Position numbers and translations under genes: made by a program
Assembly: GCA_900469615.1 (NCBI GenBank)
Contig: UBYA01000011.1
Coordinates: forward strand, 248,001-312,000
DNA from: Hyphomicrobiales bacterium
GTDB lineage: Bacteria; Pseudomonadota; Alphaproteobacteria; Rhizobiales; Rhizobiaceae
Reading direction: 5' to 3'
Length of the DNA stretch: 64,000 nt
Part shown: positions 8,837-18,242 of the stretch, piece after piece
How positions within the stretch are numbered: position 1 is the first letter of the stretch
Layout: every line of letters begins with the position of its first letter
The notes under the pieces: generated by a model
What the model was told of the DNA's origin: nothing
Database searches by the model: none
Seen by the model: the letters and a program-made list of their open reading frames with translations, nothing else

Positions 8837-9229
8837 TTACCGGGTCAGCGGACGACGAATCTCCGGGATTGCGCAAGCCTCGCCGCCGCTGAAGAGGCGG
8901 GAGCGGGTCAGAAACCGCTTCTCGCGACCGTTATCGAGGGAGAACATGCCGCCGCGCCCCGGCACGACGTCGATGATGAGCTGCGTATGCTTCCAGGCTT
9001 CGAACTGGCTGCCGCTGATATAGACGGGCACGCCGCCGATTTCGCCGAGCTTGACGTCGTTGTCGCCGACCATGAATTCGTTCGCCGGATAGCACATCGG
9101 CGAGGAACCGTCGCAGCAGCCGCCCGACTGATGAAACAGAATATCGGGGTGCTCCTGCTGTATCTCGCGGATCAGCTCGAGCGCCTTGTCGGTCGCCAGC
9201 ACCCGCGGCTCCGATCCATTGCCGTCCAT
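8837..9229 (-). CDS. DUF779 family protein
   Basis: 130 residues. The start is set by the ribosome binding site: GGAGG lies directly against the ATG at 9235 but 6 nt before the ATG at 9229, so 9229 is used. [17 protein letters not shown] is the DUF779 signature with its Cys pair, followed by [19 protein letters not shown] and [12 protein letters not shown]779 genes commonly follow acetaldehyde-type aldehyde dehydrogenase genes, as here; the function is unknown. Its partner dehydrogenase gene is broken in this genome, while DUF779 itself looks intact. Confidence 0.88.
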   Translation of the reverse strand: MDGNGSEPRVLATDKALELIREIQQEHPDILFHQSGGCCDGSSPMCYPANEFMVGDNDVKLGEIGGVPVYISGSQFEAWKHTQLIIDVVPGRGGMFSLDNGREKRFLTRSRLFSGGEACAIPEIRRPLTR

Positions 9230-9310
9230 GACCATCCTCCATCGCCGGTGTGCAAATGCCCGAAGGCCCCCAGCTGCCGCTGGGAGCCTTGTTGGCGTCG
9301 TTGGGAGGTC

Positions 9311-10616
9311 TCAGAAAAAGCCGAGCGCCTTCGTGCTGTAGCTGACCAGCATGTTCTTGGTCTGCTGGTAGTGATCGAGCATCATCTTGTGCGTCTCGCG
9401 GCCGATGCCCGATTGCTTGTAGCCGCCGAAGGCGGCGACGCATCTTGTTGTGGCCCTTGAAGATGGTCGGCTTGATGTAGTAGCCGCTCGACAGCTCGCC
9501 GCCGAGATCGGCGCGCGCGCCGCCCGTCAGCACTTCGGCGCCTTCCTGCTTGCCGATATCGAGGTAGGAGAGGATCTTTTCCATCTGCTCGCTCGACGCC
9601 TGGGCGCCGATCATGGTCGCGGAATCCAGCGGATTGCCCTGCTTGATGGCCTCCACGCGCTTGACCGCCCGCTCCATGAAGCGGTCGTAGACCGATTCCT
9701 GGATCAGCGCACGGCTGGGGCATGTGCAGACCTCGCCCTGATTGAGGGCGAACATCGCAAAGCCTTCGAGCGCCTTGTCGAAGAAATCATCGTCCTCGGC
9801 CGCGACGTCGGCGAAGAAGATGTTCGGCGACTTGCCGCCGAGCTCGAGCGTGACGGGGATGAGGTTCTGGCTGGCATATTGCATGATCAGCCGGCCGGTC
9901 GTCGTCTCGCCGGTAAAGGCGATCTTGGCGATACGCGGGCTGGTCGCCAGCGGCTTGCCGGCCTCCAGGCCGAAGCCGTTGACGATGTTGAGAACGCCGG
10001 GCGGCAGGAGATCGCCGACCAGCTCGGCCCAGACGAGAAGCGAAGCAGGCGTCTGCTCGGCGGGCTTGATGACGACGCAATTGCCGGCGGCAAGCGCGGG
10101 TGCCAGCTTCCAGGCCGCCATCAGGATCGGGAAGTTCCAGGGAATGATCTGCCCGACGACCCCGAGCGGCTCATGGAAGTGATAGGCGACGGTATCGTGA
10201 TCGATCTCGCCGATCGAACCTTCCTGTGCACGGATGCAGGAGGCGAAATAGCGGAAATGATCGATGGCAAGCGGAATGTCGGCCGCCATGGTCTCGCGGA
10301 TCGGCTTGCCGTTGTCCCAGCTTTCCGCCTGCGCCAGCACTTCCAGCTTGTCTTCCATGCGCTGGGCGATCTTCATCAGGATATTGGAGCGCTCGGCGAC
10401 GGCTGTCCGGCCCCATTTGTCCTTCGCCGCATGGGCGGCGTCGAGAGCGGCGTTGATGTCCTTCTCGTCGGAGCGCGGAATTTCGCAGAGCTTGCCGCCG
10501 GTGATCGGCGTGACATTGTCGAAATATTTTCCACCGATGGGCTCGCGCCACTCGCCCCCGATATAGTTGCCATATCTGAGCTTGAACGGAGATTCGACGA
10601 TCTTCTGATGCAGCAT
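9311..10616 (-). pseudogene. Aldehyde dehydrogenase (ExaC/AcoD type) with internal deletion and frameshift
   Basis: The first 393 codons (ATG 10616, GGGAGG 5 nt upstream) encode a normal NAD-dependent aldehyde dehydrogenase: [20 protein letters not shown], catalytic Glu in LELGGKSPN, catalytic Cys in [11 protein letters not shown]. After [12 protein letters not shown] the reading frame shifts at about 9437. The next 41 codons to a stop at 9311, in another frame, encode the normal C-terminus ([20 protein letters not shown], ending STKALGFF). The usual segment with EEIFGPV and the NAD-binding Glu is absent, about 72 residues judged by the family length near 506. Translation in the original frame would run on through the DUF779 gene to 8931. 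Probably inactive; an assembly error is possible. Confidence 0.85.
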
Positions 10617-10722
10617 GCCATCCTCCCTTGGTCGGCAGGTCCGGTAAGTGAACCTAATGCCGCAAGTTTGAGTGCATGCGCCTTCGGGGGATAGAGGTAG
10701 CCTGCCATGCTGCAGCGCACAG

Positions 10723-10740
10723 TGTCGCAACTCTGCGACA
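10723..10740. promoter_or_regulatory. Palindrome upstream of aldehyde dehydrogenase, candidate AcoR-type operator
   Basis: TGTCGCA-ACTC-TGCGACA is a perfect 7-bp inverted repeat about 107 bp before the dehydrogenase start and 33 bp past the 3' end of the adjacent regulator gene. Upstream activating sites of AcoR-like Fis-type regulators have this form (TGTCNC-like arms). Assignment to the neighbouring regulator is inference. Confidence 0.55.
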
Positions 10741-10772
10741 TCTGTCCGCGCAAATACGCATTCGCCGGCAAT

Positions 10773-11723
10773 TCAGTGCAGATTGAGCCGTTTCATTTTC
10801 CGATGCAGTGTCGAACGGCTCATGCCGAGGGCCGAAGCAGCCTGCGAAACATTGCCATTGGCGCGGGAAAGCGCCCGCAGCAGTGCGGCCCGTTCGGCCT
10901 CCAGCAGGTCTTCATTCGCGGCGCGCTGCTCACGCAGAACATCCGACGCGGGAATTCCCGCGGCAATGCGGTGATCGTCGAGCCTCAGCGCAAGGCGGGC
11001 CGCTCGCGTCGCGCCAAGCACGAGGTCGTTGCGGTCGACCGCCAGCAGCGCGGAGGTGGAAGCCGTATCCGTCGGCACCATGACGAAGCGGGCGCCGGCA
11101 AAGGCACTGCGGAAAAGGTTGAGCTCTATGCGCAGCGCCGCATCGCGTACGGTCTGCGACAGGATCATCAAGGTCGCGTCGTTGACATCGGCGCGGCAGG
11201 TGGAAATGTCGAGCGCGCCCGCAAGCTGTCCGCGATGGTCGCGGATCGGCGCCGTGGTGCAGCTCAGGTCGATATTGGAGCTGAAAAAGTGCTGATCGCG
11301 AAAGATCGCCACGGCCCGCTCGTCGGCAAGCGCCGTGCCGATGCCGTTGGTGCCGATGCTTGCCTCGGTCCAGACCGAGCCGGTCCACAGGCCAAGATCA
11401 TGAAACTCCTTGTCGTCGGCCGTCGCTCCGCGACGCTCGAGCGCGATGCCGTCACGATCGGTCAGCAGCAGGCAGCACCCGGCCTTGCCGACCGCAAGGA
11501 ACAGACGATCCAGTTCGCTCGATGCCTCGGCGACCAGCCGCTGCGACCGCTCCAGCGCCGCCTGGAATTCCTGGCCGGTCAGGCGCATCGGCAGACGCTT
11601 GTCTTCCGGTGCAAGACGATGCATCGTCATGCACCGCCTCCATGAGGCGACGACCGGCGAACTTGCCGCCGCCGATTGCGCCGATGCATAGACCTGATCC
11701 GCATGCGCGGAATATTCGTGCAT
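10773..11723 (-). CDS. AcoR-like regulator with GAF and Fis-type domains, no AAA+ domain
   Basis: 316 residues from ATG 11723, which has GGGAGGAG 5 nt upstream. The N-terminal half matches the AcoR GAF sensor (SWRRCMTMHRL, GSVWTEASIGTNGIGTAL, FFSSNIDLSCTTAPI). The C-terminus is a Fis-type helix-turn-helix (ALLRALSRANGNVSQAASAL, GMSRSTLHRKMKRLNLH). The sigma-54 AAA+ ATPase module with GAFTGA, normal in AcoR, is absent, so it cannot act as a sigma-54 activator in the usual way. It lies upstream of the aldehyde dehydrogenase on the same strand and probably controls it. Confidence 0.85.
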   Translation of the reverse strand: MHEYSAHADQVYASAQSAAASSPVVASWRRCMTMHRLAPEDKRLPMRLTGQEFQAALERSQRLVAEASSELDRLFLAVGKAGCCLLLTDRDGIALERRGATADDKEFHDLGLWTGSVWTEASIGTNGIGTALADERAVAIFRDQHFFSSNIDLSCTTAPIRDHRGQLAGALDISTCRADVNDATLMILSQTVRDAALRIELNLFRSAFAGARFVMVPTDTASTSALLAVDRNDLVLGATRAARLALRLDDHRIAAGIPASDVLREQRAANEDLLEAERAALLRALSRANGNVSQAASALGMSRSTLHRKMKRLNLH

Positions 11724-12056
11724 TTGGCTCCTCCCACCGAACGCCGCGTCAATTGTCGCTAAAAAAGCCGGCCGTGGCAATCCTTCCGATGCCTTTCGCC
11801 GGAGAATGCGGGTTTTCGCCGTTATCTGACTGGCGACGCAGTCTTTTTCGATGCCGCTCATCCTTCGTCAACCGCCCCGGCGGCCGCATTCCTCAGTGGG
11901 GGCAACCTCGCATCAGGGAAAGCGAAGCCGAAATCCGCGGTCGCAAAACCGGTTTCATGTCGGAATTCCCGATAGCAGCGACGGATTTGCCGGTCCCGGC
12001 CGTTTAAATGCTGAAGGGATAACAGCGTAAGCTCTTTAAGGATCAATGAGGACATC
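11724..12056. other. Intergenic region between divergent genes, no gene seen
   Basis: This 333-bp gap separates the divergent AcoR-like regulator and the GCG_CRPN gene and must hold both promoters. No convincing small gene, operator or structured RNA was found on either strand. Confidence 0.4.
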
Positions 12057-12311
12057 ATGAAAAAGATCATTCTGCTGGCTTTTGCGGTAACGGCCTGCTT
12101 CGCGGCGATCTCGCCGGCCGAGGCTCGCGATGGGTGCGGCATCGGCTTTCATCGCGGCCCCTATGGCTATTGCCGCCCGAACGGACGTCCGGTCGTCGTC
12201 GTACCGGCCGGGCCGGCCGTCGGCATCTTCTATCCCGGACGCGGCTATTGGGATGGACACCGCTATTGGATACACCGCGAGCGGTGGCATGGCGGCTGGC
12301 GTTACCGCTAA
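12057..12311 (+). CDS. GCG_CRPN-type small exported protein
   Basis: 84 residues with a signal peptide (MKKIILLAFAVTACFAAISP, cleavage after AEA). The mature part starts DGCGIGFHRGPYGYCRPNGR, the GCG_CRPN motif known from alphaproteobacterial secreted proteins, followed by Pro/Gly/Tyr/Trp-rich sequence (YPGRGYWDGHRYW). Function unknown. GAGGACATC precedes the ATG. A stem-loop 26 bp after the stop may end its transcript. Confidence 0.85.
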   Translation: MKKIILLAFAVTACFAAISPAEARDGCGIGFHRGPYGYCRPNGRPVVVVPAGPAVGIFYPGRGYWDGHRYWIHRERWHGGWRYR

Positions 12312-12336
12312 GCCTCCTGAGCCCCTTGCCTGACAG

Positions 12337-12371
12337 GAATGCGACCCGGTCCTAAAGATCGGGCCGCATTC
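12337..12371. terminator. Stem-loop between convergent genes
   Basis: GAATGCGACCCG (12337-12348) pairs with CGGGCCGCATTC (12360-12371) with one mismatch, between the convergent GCG_CRPN and quinone reductase genes. No T-run follows, so it is a terminator-like stem only. Confidence 0.5.
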
Positions 12372-12408
12372 TCGCCCGCTGCTCGACAGCCACACTGCCG
12401 CGGCCCGC

Positions 12409-13377
12409 TCAAGGCAGCAGAAGCAATTTTCCCGTGGTCCTGCGGCCCTCCATATCCTCATGCGCGCGCCGAACCTCCGGCAGGGGGTAGATGCCCCCTA
12501 TGTTCACCTTCAGCCTGCCTTGTTCGATCCATTCGAAAAGCCGGGCGGAATGTGACCTGAACAGATCCGGTGTATGAATATGATCGAAGAAGACGGCATA
12601 GCCGAGCTTGATGCTGCGCGGCAGGCTCATGATATCGATGGGGCCGGGGCCGCCCAGTACCGGGCCGAACCAGCAGAAGGTTCCCGACCGCCGGAGGGAA
12701 TCCAGCGATCCTTGAAACGTCGTCGGGCCGGAGCCGTCATAGACGACATGCACGCCCTCGCCGCCGGACAGGCGAATGGCCTCTTCGGCGAATTTGCCTT
12801 CGGTATCCACGATCACATGATCGGCGCCTGCGGATTTCGCGATCTCGACCTTCTCCTCGCTGGAAACGCGGCCGATGACGTGCCCGCCGCGCAATTTGAC
12901 GATCTGCGTCAGGAGCAGGCCGAGACCGCCCGCAGCGGCGTGAACGAGGGCGAAATCGCCTGGCTGCACGGGATAGAAATCGGTCGCGAAATGGCTGGCG
13001 GTCAGGCCCTGCATCATAATGGCCGCAGCCGTGCGGTCGTCGATCGCGTCGGGCACCTGCACCAATGACGTTTCGGGCATGACGACCCTCTCGGCATAGC
13101 TACCGGGCGCATAGACCCAGGCGACACGGTCGCCAATCTTGACGCTTTCCACATCCTTTCCCAGCGCAACCACGCGGCCCGCGCCCTCGACGCCAAGCGT
13201 CTTGGGCTCCGGCAGATGCGTCCAGGCTTTTCCCTGGCGTACGCCGATATCCATGAAGTTCACACCAGCGGCATGTACCTGCACCAGAACCTCTCCCGCA
13301 TCGGGAATCGGGTCCGGTCCATCGACAAGCTGCAGGACATCGGGTCCGCCCGCGGCGGTCATGACGATCGATTTCAT
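12409..13377 (-). CDS. NADPH:quinone oxidoreductase family protein
   Basis: 322 residues of the zinc-free quinone reductase branch of medium-chain dehydrogenases. HAAGVNFMDIGVRQG, VGD-type loop (VKIGDRVAW) and the cofactor motif VHAAAGGLGLLLTQI are typical of QorA; the zinc-binding Cys residues of alcohol dehydrogenases are missing. It would reduce quinones with NADPH in the cytosol. AAGGAG lies 5-6 nt before the ATG. A TetR gene lies 49 bp upstream on the same strand, and the same 15-bp site occurs before both genes, which suggests shared TetR control. Confidence 0.9.
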   Translation of the reverse strand: MKSIVMTAAGGPDVLQLVDGPDPIPDAGEVLVQVHAAGVNFMDIGVRQGKAWTHLPEPKTLGVEGAGRVVALGKDVESVKIGDRVAWVYAPGSYAERVVMPETSLVQVPDAIDDRTAAAIMMQGLTASHFATDFYPVQPGDFALVHAAAGGLGLLLTQIVKLRGGHVIGRVSSEEKVEIAKSAGADHVIVDTEGKFAEEAIRLSGGEGVHVVYDGSGPTTFQGSLDSLRRSGTFCWFGPVLGGPGPIDIMSLPRSIKLGYAVFFDHIHTPDLFRSHSARLFEWIEQGRLKVNIGGIYPLPEVRRAHEDMEGRRTTGKLLLLP

Positions 13378-13390
13378 TTCGTCTCCTTAT

Positions 13391-13405
13391 TTGACTGATC
13401 GTTCC
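13391..13405 (-). promoter_or_regulatory. Candidate TetR operator before quinone reductase
   Basis: On the minus strand this reads GGAACGATCAGTCAA. The site before the tetR gene (14014-14028, plus strand) reads GGAACGATTGGTCAA, 13 of 15 identical. The two copies lie just upstream of the two genes of the module. Confidence 0.5.
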
Positions 13406-13426
13406 ATAATTTGGCAAAAAAATTTT

Positions 13427-13993
13427 CTAGCGCAATCCGCGAAGGGCAAGGCGGGCAAGAGCGGCAAGATCCTTGCCCGACGAGCCGGCTCTGGCTGCCA
13501 CGCGGATTGCGGCGATGTTCGCGGTCACGAACTGCGCTGCCTGTTCCGGATCGATGACGGAGGCAATGCCGCCCTCCTTCTGGGCTGCCTGCACCCGATC
13601 CAGGATGGCCGAATGCAGACGCCGGCCTGCGGCCTCATGGATTTTCGTGAGCTCCGGCTGCGTGGTTCCGAACTCGCAGATGGAACCGACGCCGAGGCAG
13701 GTTTCGGAGGCCGTGGCCACGACGCGCGCCAACATGGCCTCGATGCCATCGATAGCCCGCGGGCCTGTCTTCAACGCAGCAAGATGCGCATCGGTCTCCT
13801 GAGCGGAGTAGCGCCGCACGGCTTCGAGATACAGGCGCCATTTGTCGCCGAATGTGTCATAGAGGCTCTGGCGGCCGATATGAAGCGCGCCGACGAGCGT
13901 GGAGGCCGACGTCGCGGCATAACCCTTGTCGCGGAAAACCTCGATTGCCGCATCCAAAGCCGTCGCCGTATCGAATTCTTTTGGTCTTGCCAT
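13427..13993 (-). CDS. TetR family transcription regulator
   Basis: 188 residues from ATG 13993. The DNA-binding domain is RPKEFDTATALDAAIEVFRD, KGYAATSASTLVGALHIGRQ, SLYDTFGDKWRLYLEA, typical of the TetR group that controls oxidoreductase genes. A C-terminal domain with CEFGTTQPEL follows. It lies upstream of the quinone reductase on the same strand and probably represses both; electrophiles are a common inducer class for this arrangement, which is inference. Confidence 0.9.
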   Translation of the reverse strand: MARPKEFDTATALDAAIEVFRDKGYAATSASTLVGALHIGRQSLYDTFGDKWRLYLEAVRRYSAQETDAHLAALKTGPRAIDGIEAMLARVVATASETCLGVGSICEFGTTQPELTKIHEAAGRRLHSAILDRVQAAQKEGGIASVIDPEQAAQFVTANIAAIRVAARAGSSGKDLAALARLALRGLR

Positions 13994-14013
13994 GGAGGCA
14001 AGATAGGTATTCC

Positions 14014-14028
14014 GGAACGATTGGTCAA
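14014..14028 (+). promoter_or_regulatory. Candidate operator before tetR
   Basis: GGAACGATTGGTCAA, 21 bp before the tetR ATG, nearly repeats the site before the quinone reductase gene in inverted orientation relative to it. It fits autoregulation by the TetR protein. Confidence 0.5.
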
Positions 14029-14134
14029 GAATAATGCGCGTCTCACGATCTTTTGTCCGTGCGCTATCGACGCATCCTCGTGCGTGCAATTGACGAAGGC
14101 GACTCAACCAGGCAAGACTACGGGCAGACGGGTT

Positions 14135-14575
14135 ATGGAAAACGCCGGCGCCAGCATGAGCAAAAACGACATCATCGAGGATCAAGGGCCGATCATCGTA
14201 TTCGATGCCATGTGTGTCCTATGCTCCGCCAATGCCCGGTTCGTCCTGCGCCACGACCATGGCGGCCGCTTCCGCTTCGCCTCCATGCAGAACGAGACCG
14301 GCGCCGCTCTCTATCGTCGCTGCGGCATAGACCCGGCCAATCCGGACAGCCTGATCATCGTGGAAGGCGCAAATGTGCTGCGCGACAGCGATGCGGTGCT
14401 CGCCATCTATGCCGGCCTCGGCTGGCCGTGGAAGGCGATGTCCCTGCTGCGCCTCGTGCCGCGCATGCTGCGCGATCCGGCCTACCATTGGCTTGCGCGC
14501 AACCGCTACCGCATCTTCGGCAGGCGCGGAACATGCTGGCTGCCGACGCCGGAGCAGGCGAGCCGCATCCTTTGA
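14135..14575 (+). CDS. DCC-family thiol-disulfide oxidoreductase-like protein (DUF393)
   Basis: 146 residues if started at ATG 14135 (139 if at ATG 14156; neither has a strong ribosome binding site). IIVFDAMCVLCSANARFVLR carries the DxxCxxC motif that names the family, and GGRFRFASMQNETGAAL follows as usual. The CxxC is presumed to be redox active, by family similarity only. The gene is coupled to the next one: its TGA overlaps a TTG start. The gap to the divergent tetR is 141 bp. Confidence 0.85.
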   Translation: MENAGASMSKNDIIEDQGPIIVFDAMCVLCSANARFVLRHDHGGRFRFASMQNETGAALYRRCGIDPANPDSLIIVEGANVLRDSDAVLAIYAGLGWPWKAMSLLRLVPRMLRDPAYHWLARNRYRIFGRRGTCWLPTPEQASRIL

Positions 14576-16197
14576 GAAAGATCCTCATCCTTGGCGGCTA
14601 CGGCGGGTTCGGCGCGCGCCTGTCGCGACGCCTTGCAGGCGATGGCTTCGGGATTCTGGTCGCCGGGCGCAATCTTGAAGCGGCAAAGGCGCTCGCTTCC
14701 CGATTGCCGAACGCGACCGCGCTGCAGGCCGATCGCAACGGCGATATCGCTGCTGTCCTCGACGAGCACCGGCCCTCTTTGCTCATCGATGCGGCCGGCC
14801 CCTTCCAGAAAAGCGACGATCGGGTCGCGCGGGCCTGCGTAAGGGCCGGCGTGCACTACATCGATCTTGCCGATGCCCGCGATTTCGTCGGCGCAATCGG
14901 CTCGCTCGACGAACAGGCCACGGCTGCCGGCGTTGCCGTCATCTCCGGCGCGTCGAGTGTGCCGGCCCTCTCGAGCGCGGTCGTGGCAGACCTTGCCGAG
15001 GGCATGCAGGCGCTTCGCTCGATAGACATGTCGATCAGCGCCTCGAACCGTGCGACCGCAGGCGCCTCGGTGGCATCGGCGATCCTCAGCTATGTCGGCA
15101 AACCCGTGCGGCTCTGGCGCGGCCGGCACTGGCAAAACCGAACCGGCTGGCACATGCTGAAGCGCGAAACCTACGCGGTCTCCGGGCATAGCCCCTTGCA
15201 CCGGCTCGTGGCACTGGCCGATGTGCCGGATCACGACCTGCTGGTCGACGGCATGGCCGGGCGTCCGAGCGTCATCTTTCGGGCCGGGCCGGAATTTGCT
15301 TTCCAGACGCTGGCCCTATGGCTGCTGTCCTGGCCGGTCGCCTGGGGCTGGCTGACGTCGCTCAGGCAGATAAGCCGCTTTCTGCTGCCCTTACAGGGAT
15401 TGACCGCGCGGCTCGGCACGGCGCGCTCCGCCGTGACGATCGAGGTAAAGGGCATCCAGCACGGAAAAATGCGATCCCGCCGCTGGACACTCATTGCCGA
15501 AAACGGCGATGGCGTGGAAATCCCCACCCTTCCGGCGCAATTGCTGGCACGCGCGCTACGCGACGGCCGCGTCTCACCCGGCGCCCGTCATGCCGGCGGG
15601 CTTCTGTCCCTCGATGATTTTCGGGCGTTGTTTCGCGACCTGGCAATCGGCGAGGAAATGACGGAAGCGTCCTATACGCCGCTCTATCGGCGCGTCATGG
15701 GCCCCGCATTCGCGCATCTGTCCGAGCCGGTGCGCACCATGCATGAGGTCTTCGGAGACGGCGGCGCCGAAGGCGAGGCGATCGTGACCCGCGGCCGGTC
15801 CCTTGCTGCCCGGCTCGTCGCCGGAGCATTCGGCTTTCCTGCCGCCGGAAAGCACGCGTTATATGTCTCCTTTGAGGAACACAATGGCATCGAACAATGG
15901 ACGCGGAACTTTTCCGGCCAGCGCTTCTCAAGCCATTTGAGCGAGGATGGTGGCCGCCTCGTCGAGCGCTTCGGACCCTTCCGCTTCGCATTCGATCTTC
16001 CTTCTCGCGGCAACGGCCTCGGCATGGAGATGCGGCAATGGTCGCTCCTGCGCATTCCCTTGCCGCTCTTTCTCGCGCCTCGAAGCGTCGCCCGCGAATG
16101 GACCGAGAACGGCCGTTTCCAGTTCGACGTGCCAATCGCCCTGCCGTTCATCGGCCCGGTCGTTCACTATCGAGGCTGGCTGCAGCCGATCGAGTGA
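14572..16197 (+). CDS. Saccharopine-dehydrogenase-like NAD(P)-binding protein with DUF4166 domain
   Basis: 541 residues from a TTG start at 14572 that overlaps the upstream TGA (TTGA). The protein then opens directly with the Rossmann motif RKILILGGYGGFGARLSRRL; no ATG gives this. Residues about 1-330 follow the saccharopine dehydrogenase NADP domain (RNLEAAKALASRLPNA, DAAGPFQKSDDRVARACVRA). A hydrophobic stretch lies near 245-270. The last 190 residues match DUF4166 (VMGPAFAHLSEPVRTMHEV, GNGLGMEMRQWSLLRIPLP). The reaction is unknown; the tight coupling with a DCC protein suggests a joint redox function, perhaps at the membrane. Confidence 0.82.
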   Translation: MRKILILGGYGGFGARLSRRLAGDGFGILVAGRNLEAAKALASRLPNATALQADRNGDIAAVLDEHRPSLLIDAAGPFQKSDDRVARACVRAGVHYIDLADARDFVGAIGSLDEQATAAGVAVISGASSVPALSSAVVADLAEGMQALRSIDMSISASNRATAGASVASAILSYVGKPVRLWRGRHWQNRTGWHMLKRETYAVSGHSPLHRLVALADVPDHDLLVDGMAGRPSVIFRAGPEFAFQTLALWLLSWPVAWGWLTSLRQISRFLLPLQGLTARLGTARSAVTIEVKGIQHGKMRSRRWTLIAENGDGVEIPTLPAQLLARALRDGRVSPGARHAGGLLSLDDFRALFRDLAIGEEMTEASYTPLYRRVMGPAFAHLSEPVRTMHEVFGDGGAEGEAIVTRGRSLAARLVAGAFGFPAAGKHALYVSFEEHNGIEQWTRNFSGQRFSSHLSEDGGRLVERFGPFRFAFDLPSRGNGLGMEMRQWSLLRIPLPLFLAPRSVAREWTENGRFQFDVPIALPFIGPVVHYRGWLQPIE

Positions 16198-16229
16198 TTC
16201 GAACCGTTACCCTCAATCCAAAGCCGGCT

Positions 16230-16256
16230 GCCATCGGCCGGTGTGCGGCCGATGGC
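16230..16256. terminator. Bidirectional terminator-like stem-loop before leuA 3' end
   Basis: GCCATCGGCCG (16230-16240) and CGGCCGATGGC (16246-16256) form a perfect 11-bp stem with a 5-nt loop, between the convergent DUF4166 gene and leuA. No long T-run flanks it. Confidence 0.6.
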
Positions 16257-16276
16257 ACGAATGCAACGGACGATTG

Positions 16277-17947
<1,671 letters not shown>

Positions 17948-18000
17948 GAGCCGTTCCGTTGCATCTGGGTCAATTCGGGAAAAGAGAAGACAGCAGCCTA

Positions 18001-18098
18001 CGGTCGCCGGGATGCCGTCAGGCCCGGCGACCGCGGCTAAGTCGCAGTGCAACGGAAAGCTGGGGAAATACGTGTGCGGCGGCTGAAGCCTCGCCGCC
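18001..18098 (-). promoter_or_regulatory. leuA leader with two hairpins, candidate attenuator
   Basis: Reading toward leuA, the first hairpin is GGCGGC-N9-GCCGCC (18098-18078). The second is a perfect 11-bp stem, CGGTCGCCGGG with CCCGGCGACCG (18033-18001), followed by a T/C-rich stretch (TCTTCTCTTTT). It ends 53 bp before the leuA start. A 31-codon frame starting ATG CGT ATA TGG crosses the first hairpin and stops in the loop of the second; its end contains three Leu codons within seven. Attenuators before leucine genes are known in proteobacteria, but no Leu-codon run is present, so this remains a candidate. Confidence 0.4.
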
Positions 18099-18242
18099 TG
18101 CCCATATACGCATCGATGCGGCAGCTGCGCGGCGCGGCCGGTCCGATCGATACAGATTGTGGGATAAGGCAAACACCTGGCGAGATTTCCTGCTTGAAAG
18201 GACGGCTAGGATATCGCCAACGGCTTTGATATTCTCACGCGC

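Noticed and set aside
10617..10722. Possible sigma-54 promoter before the aldehyde dehydrogenase
   Set aside because: The closest match (GCAC then TTGC on the minus strand) has the wrong spacing and lacks the -24 GG, and the regulator has no AAA+ domain.
8931..10730. 599-codon frame across aldehyde dehydrogenase and DUF779
   Set aside because: It is the frameshifted continuation of the broken dehydrogenase through DUF779 and not a real fusion; DUF779 has its own ribosome binding site and intact frame.
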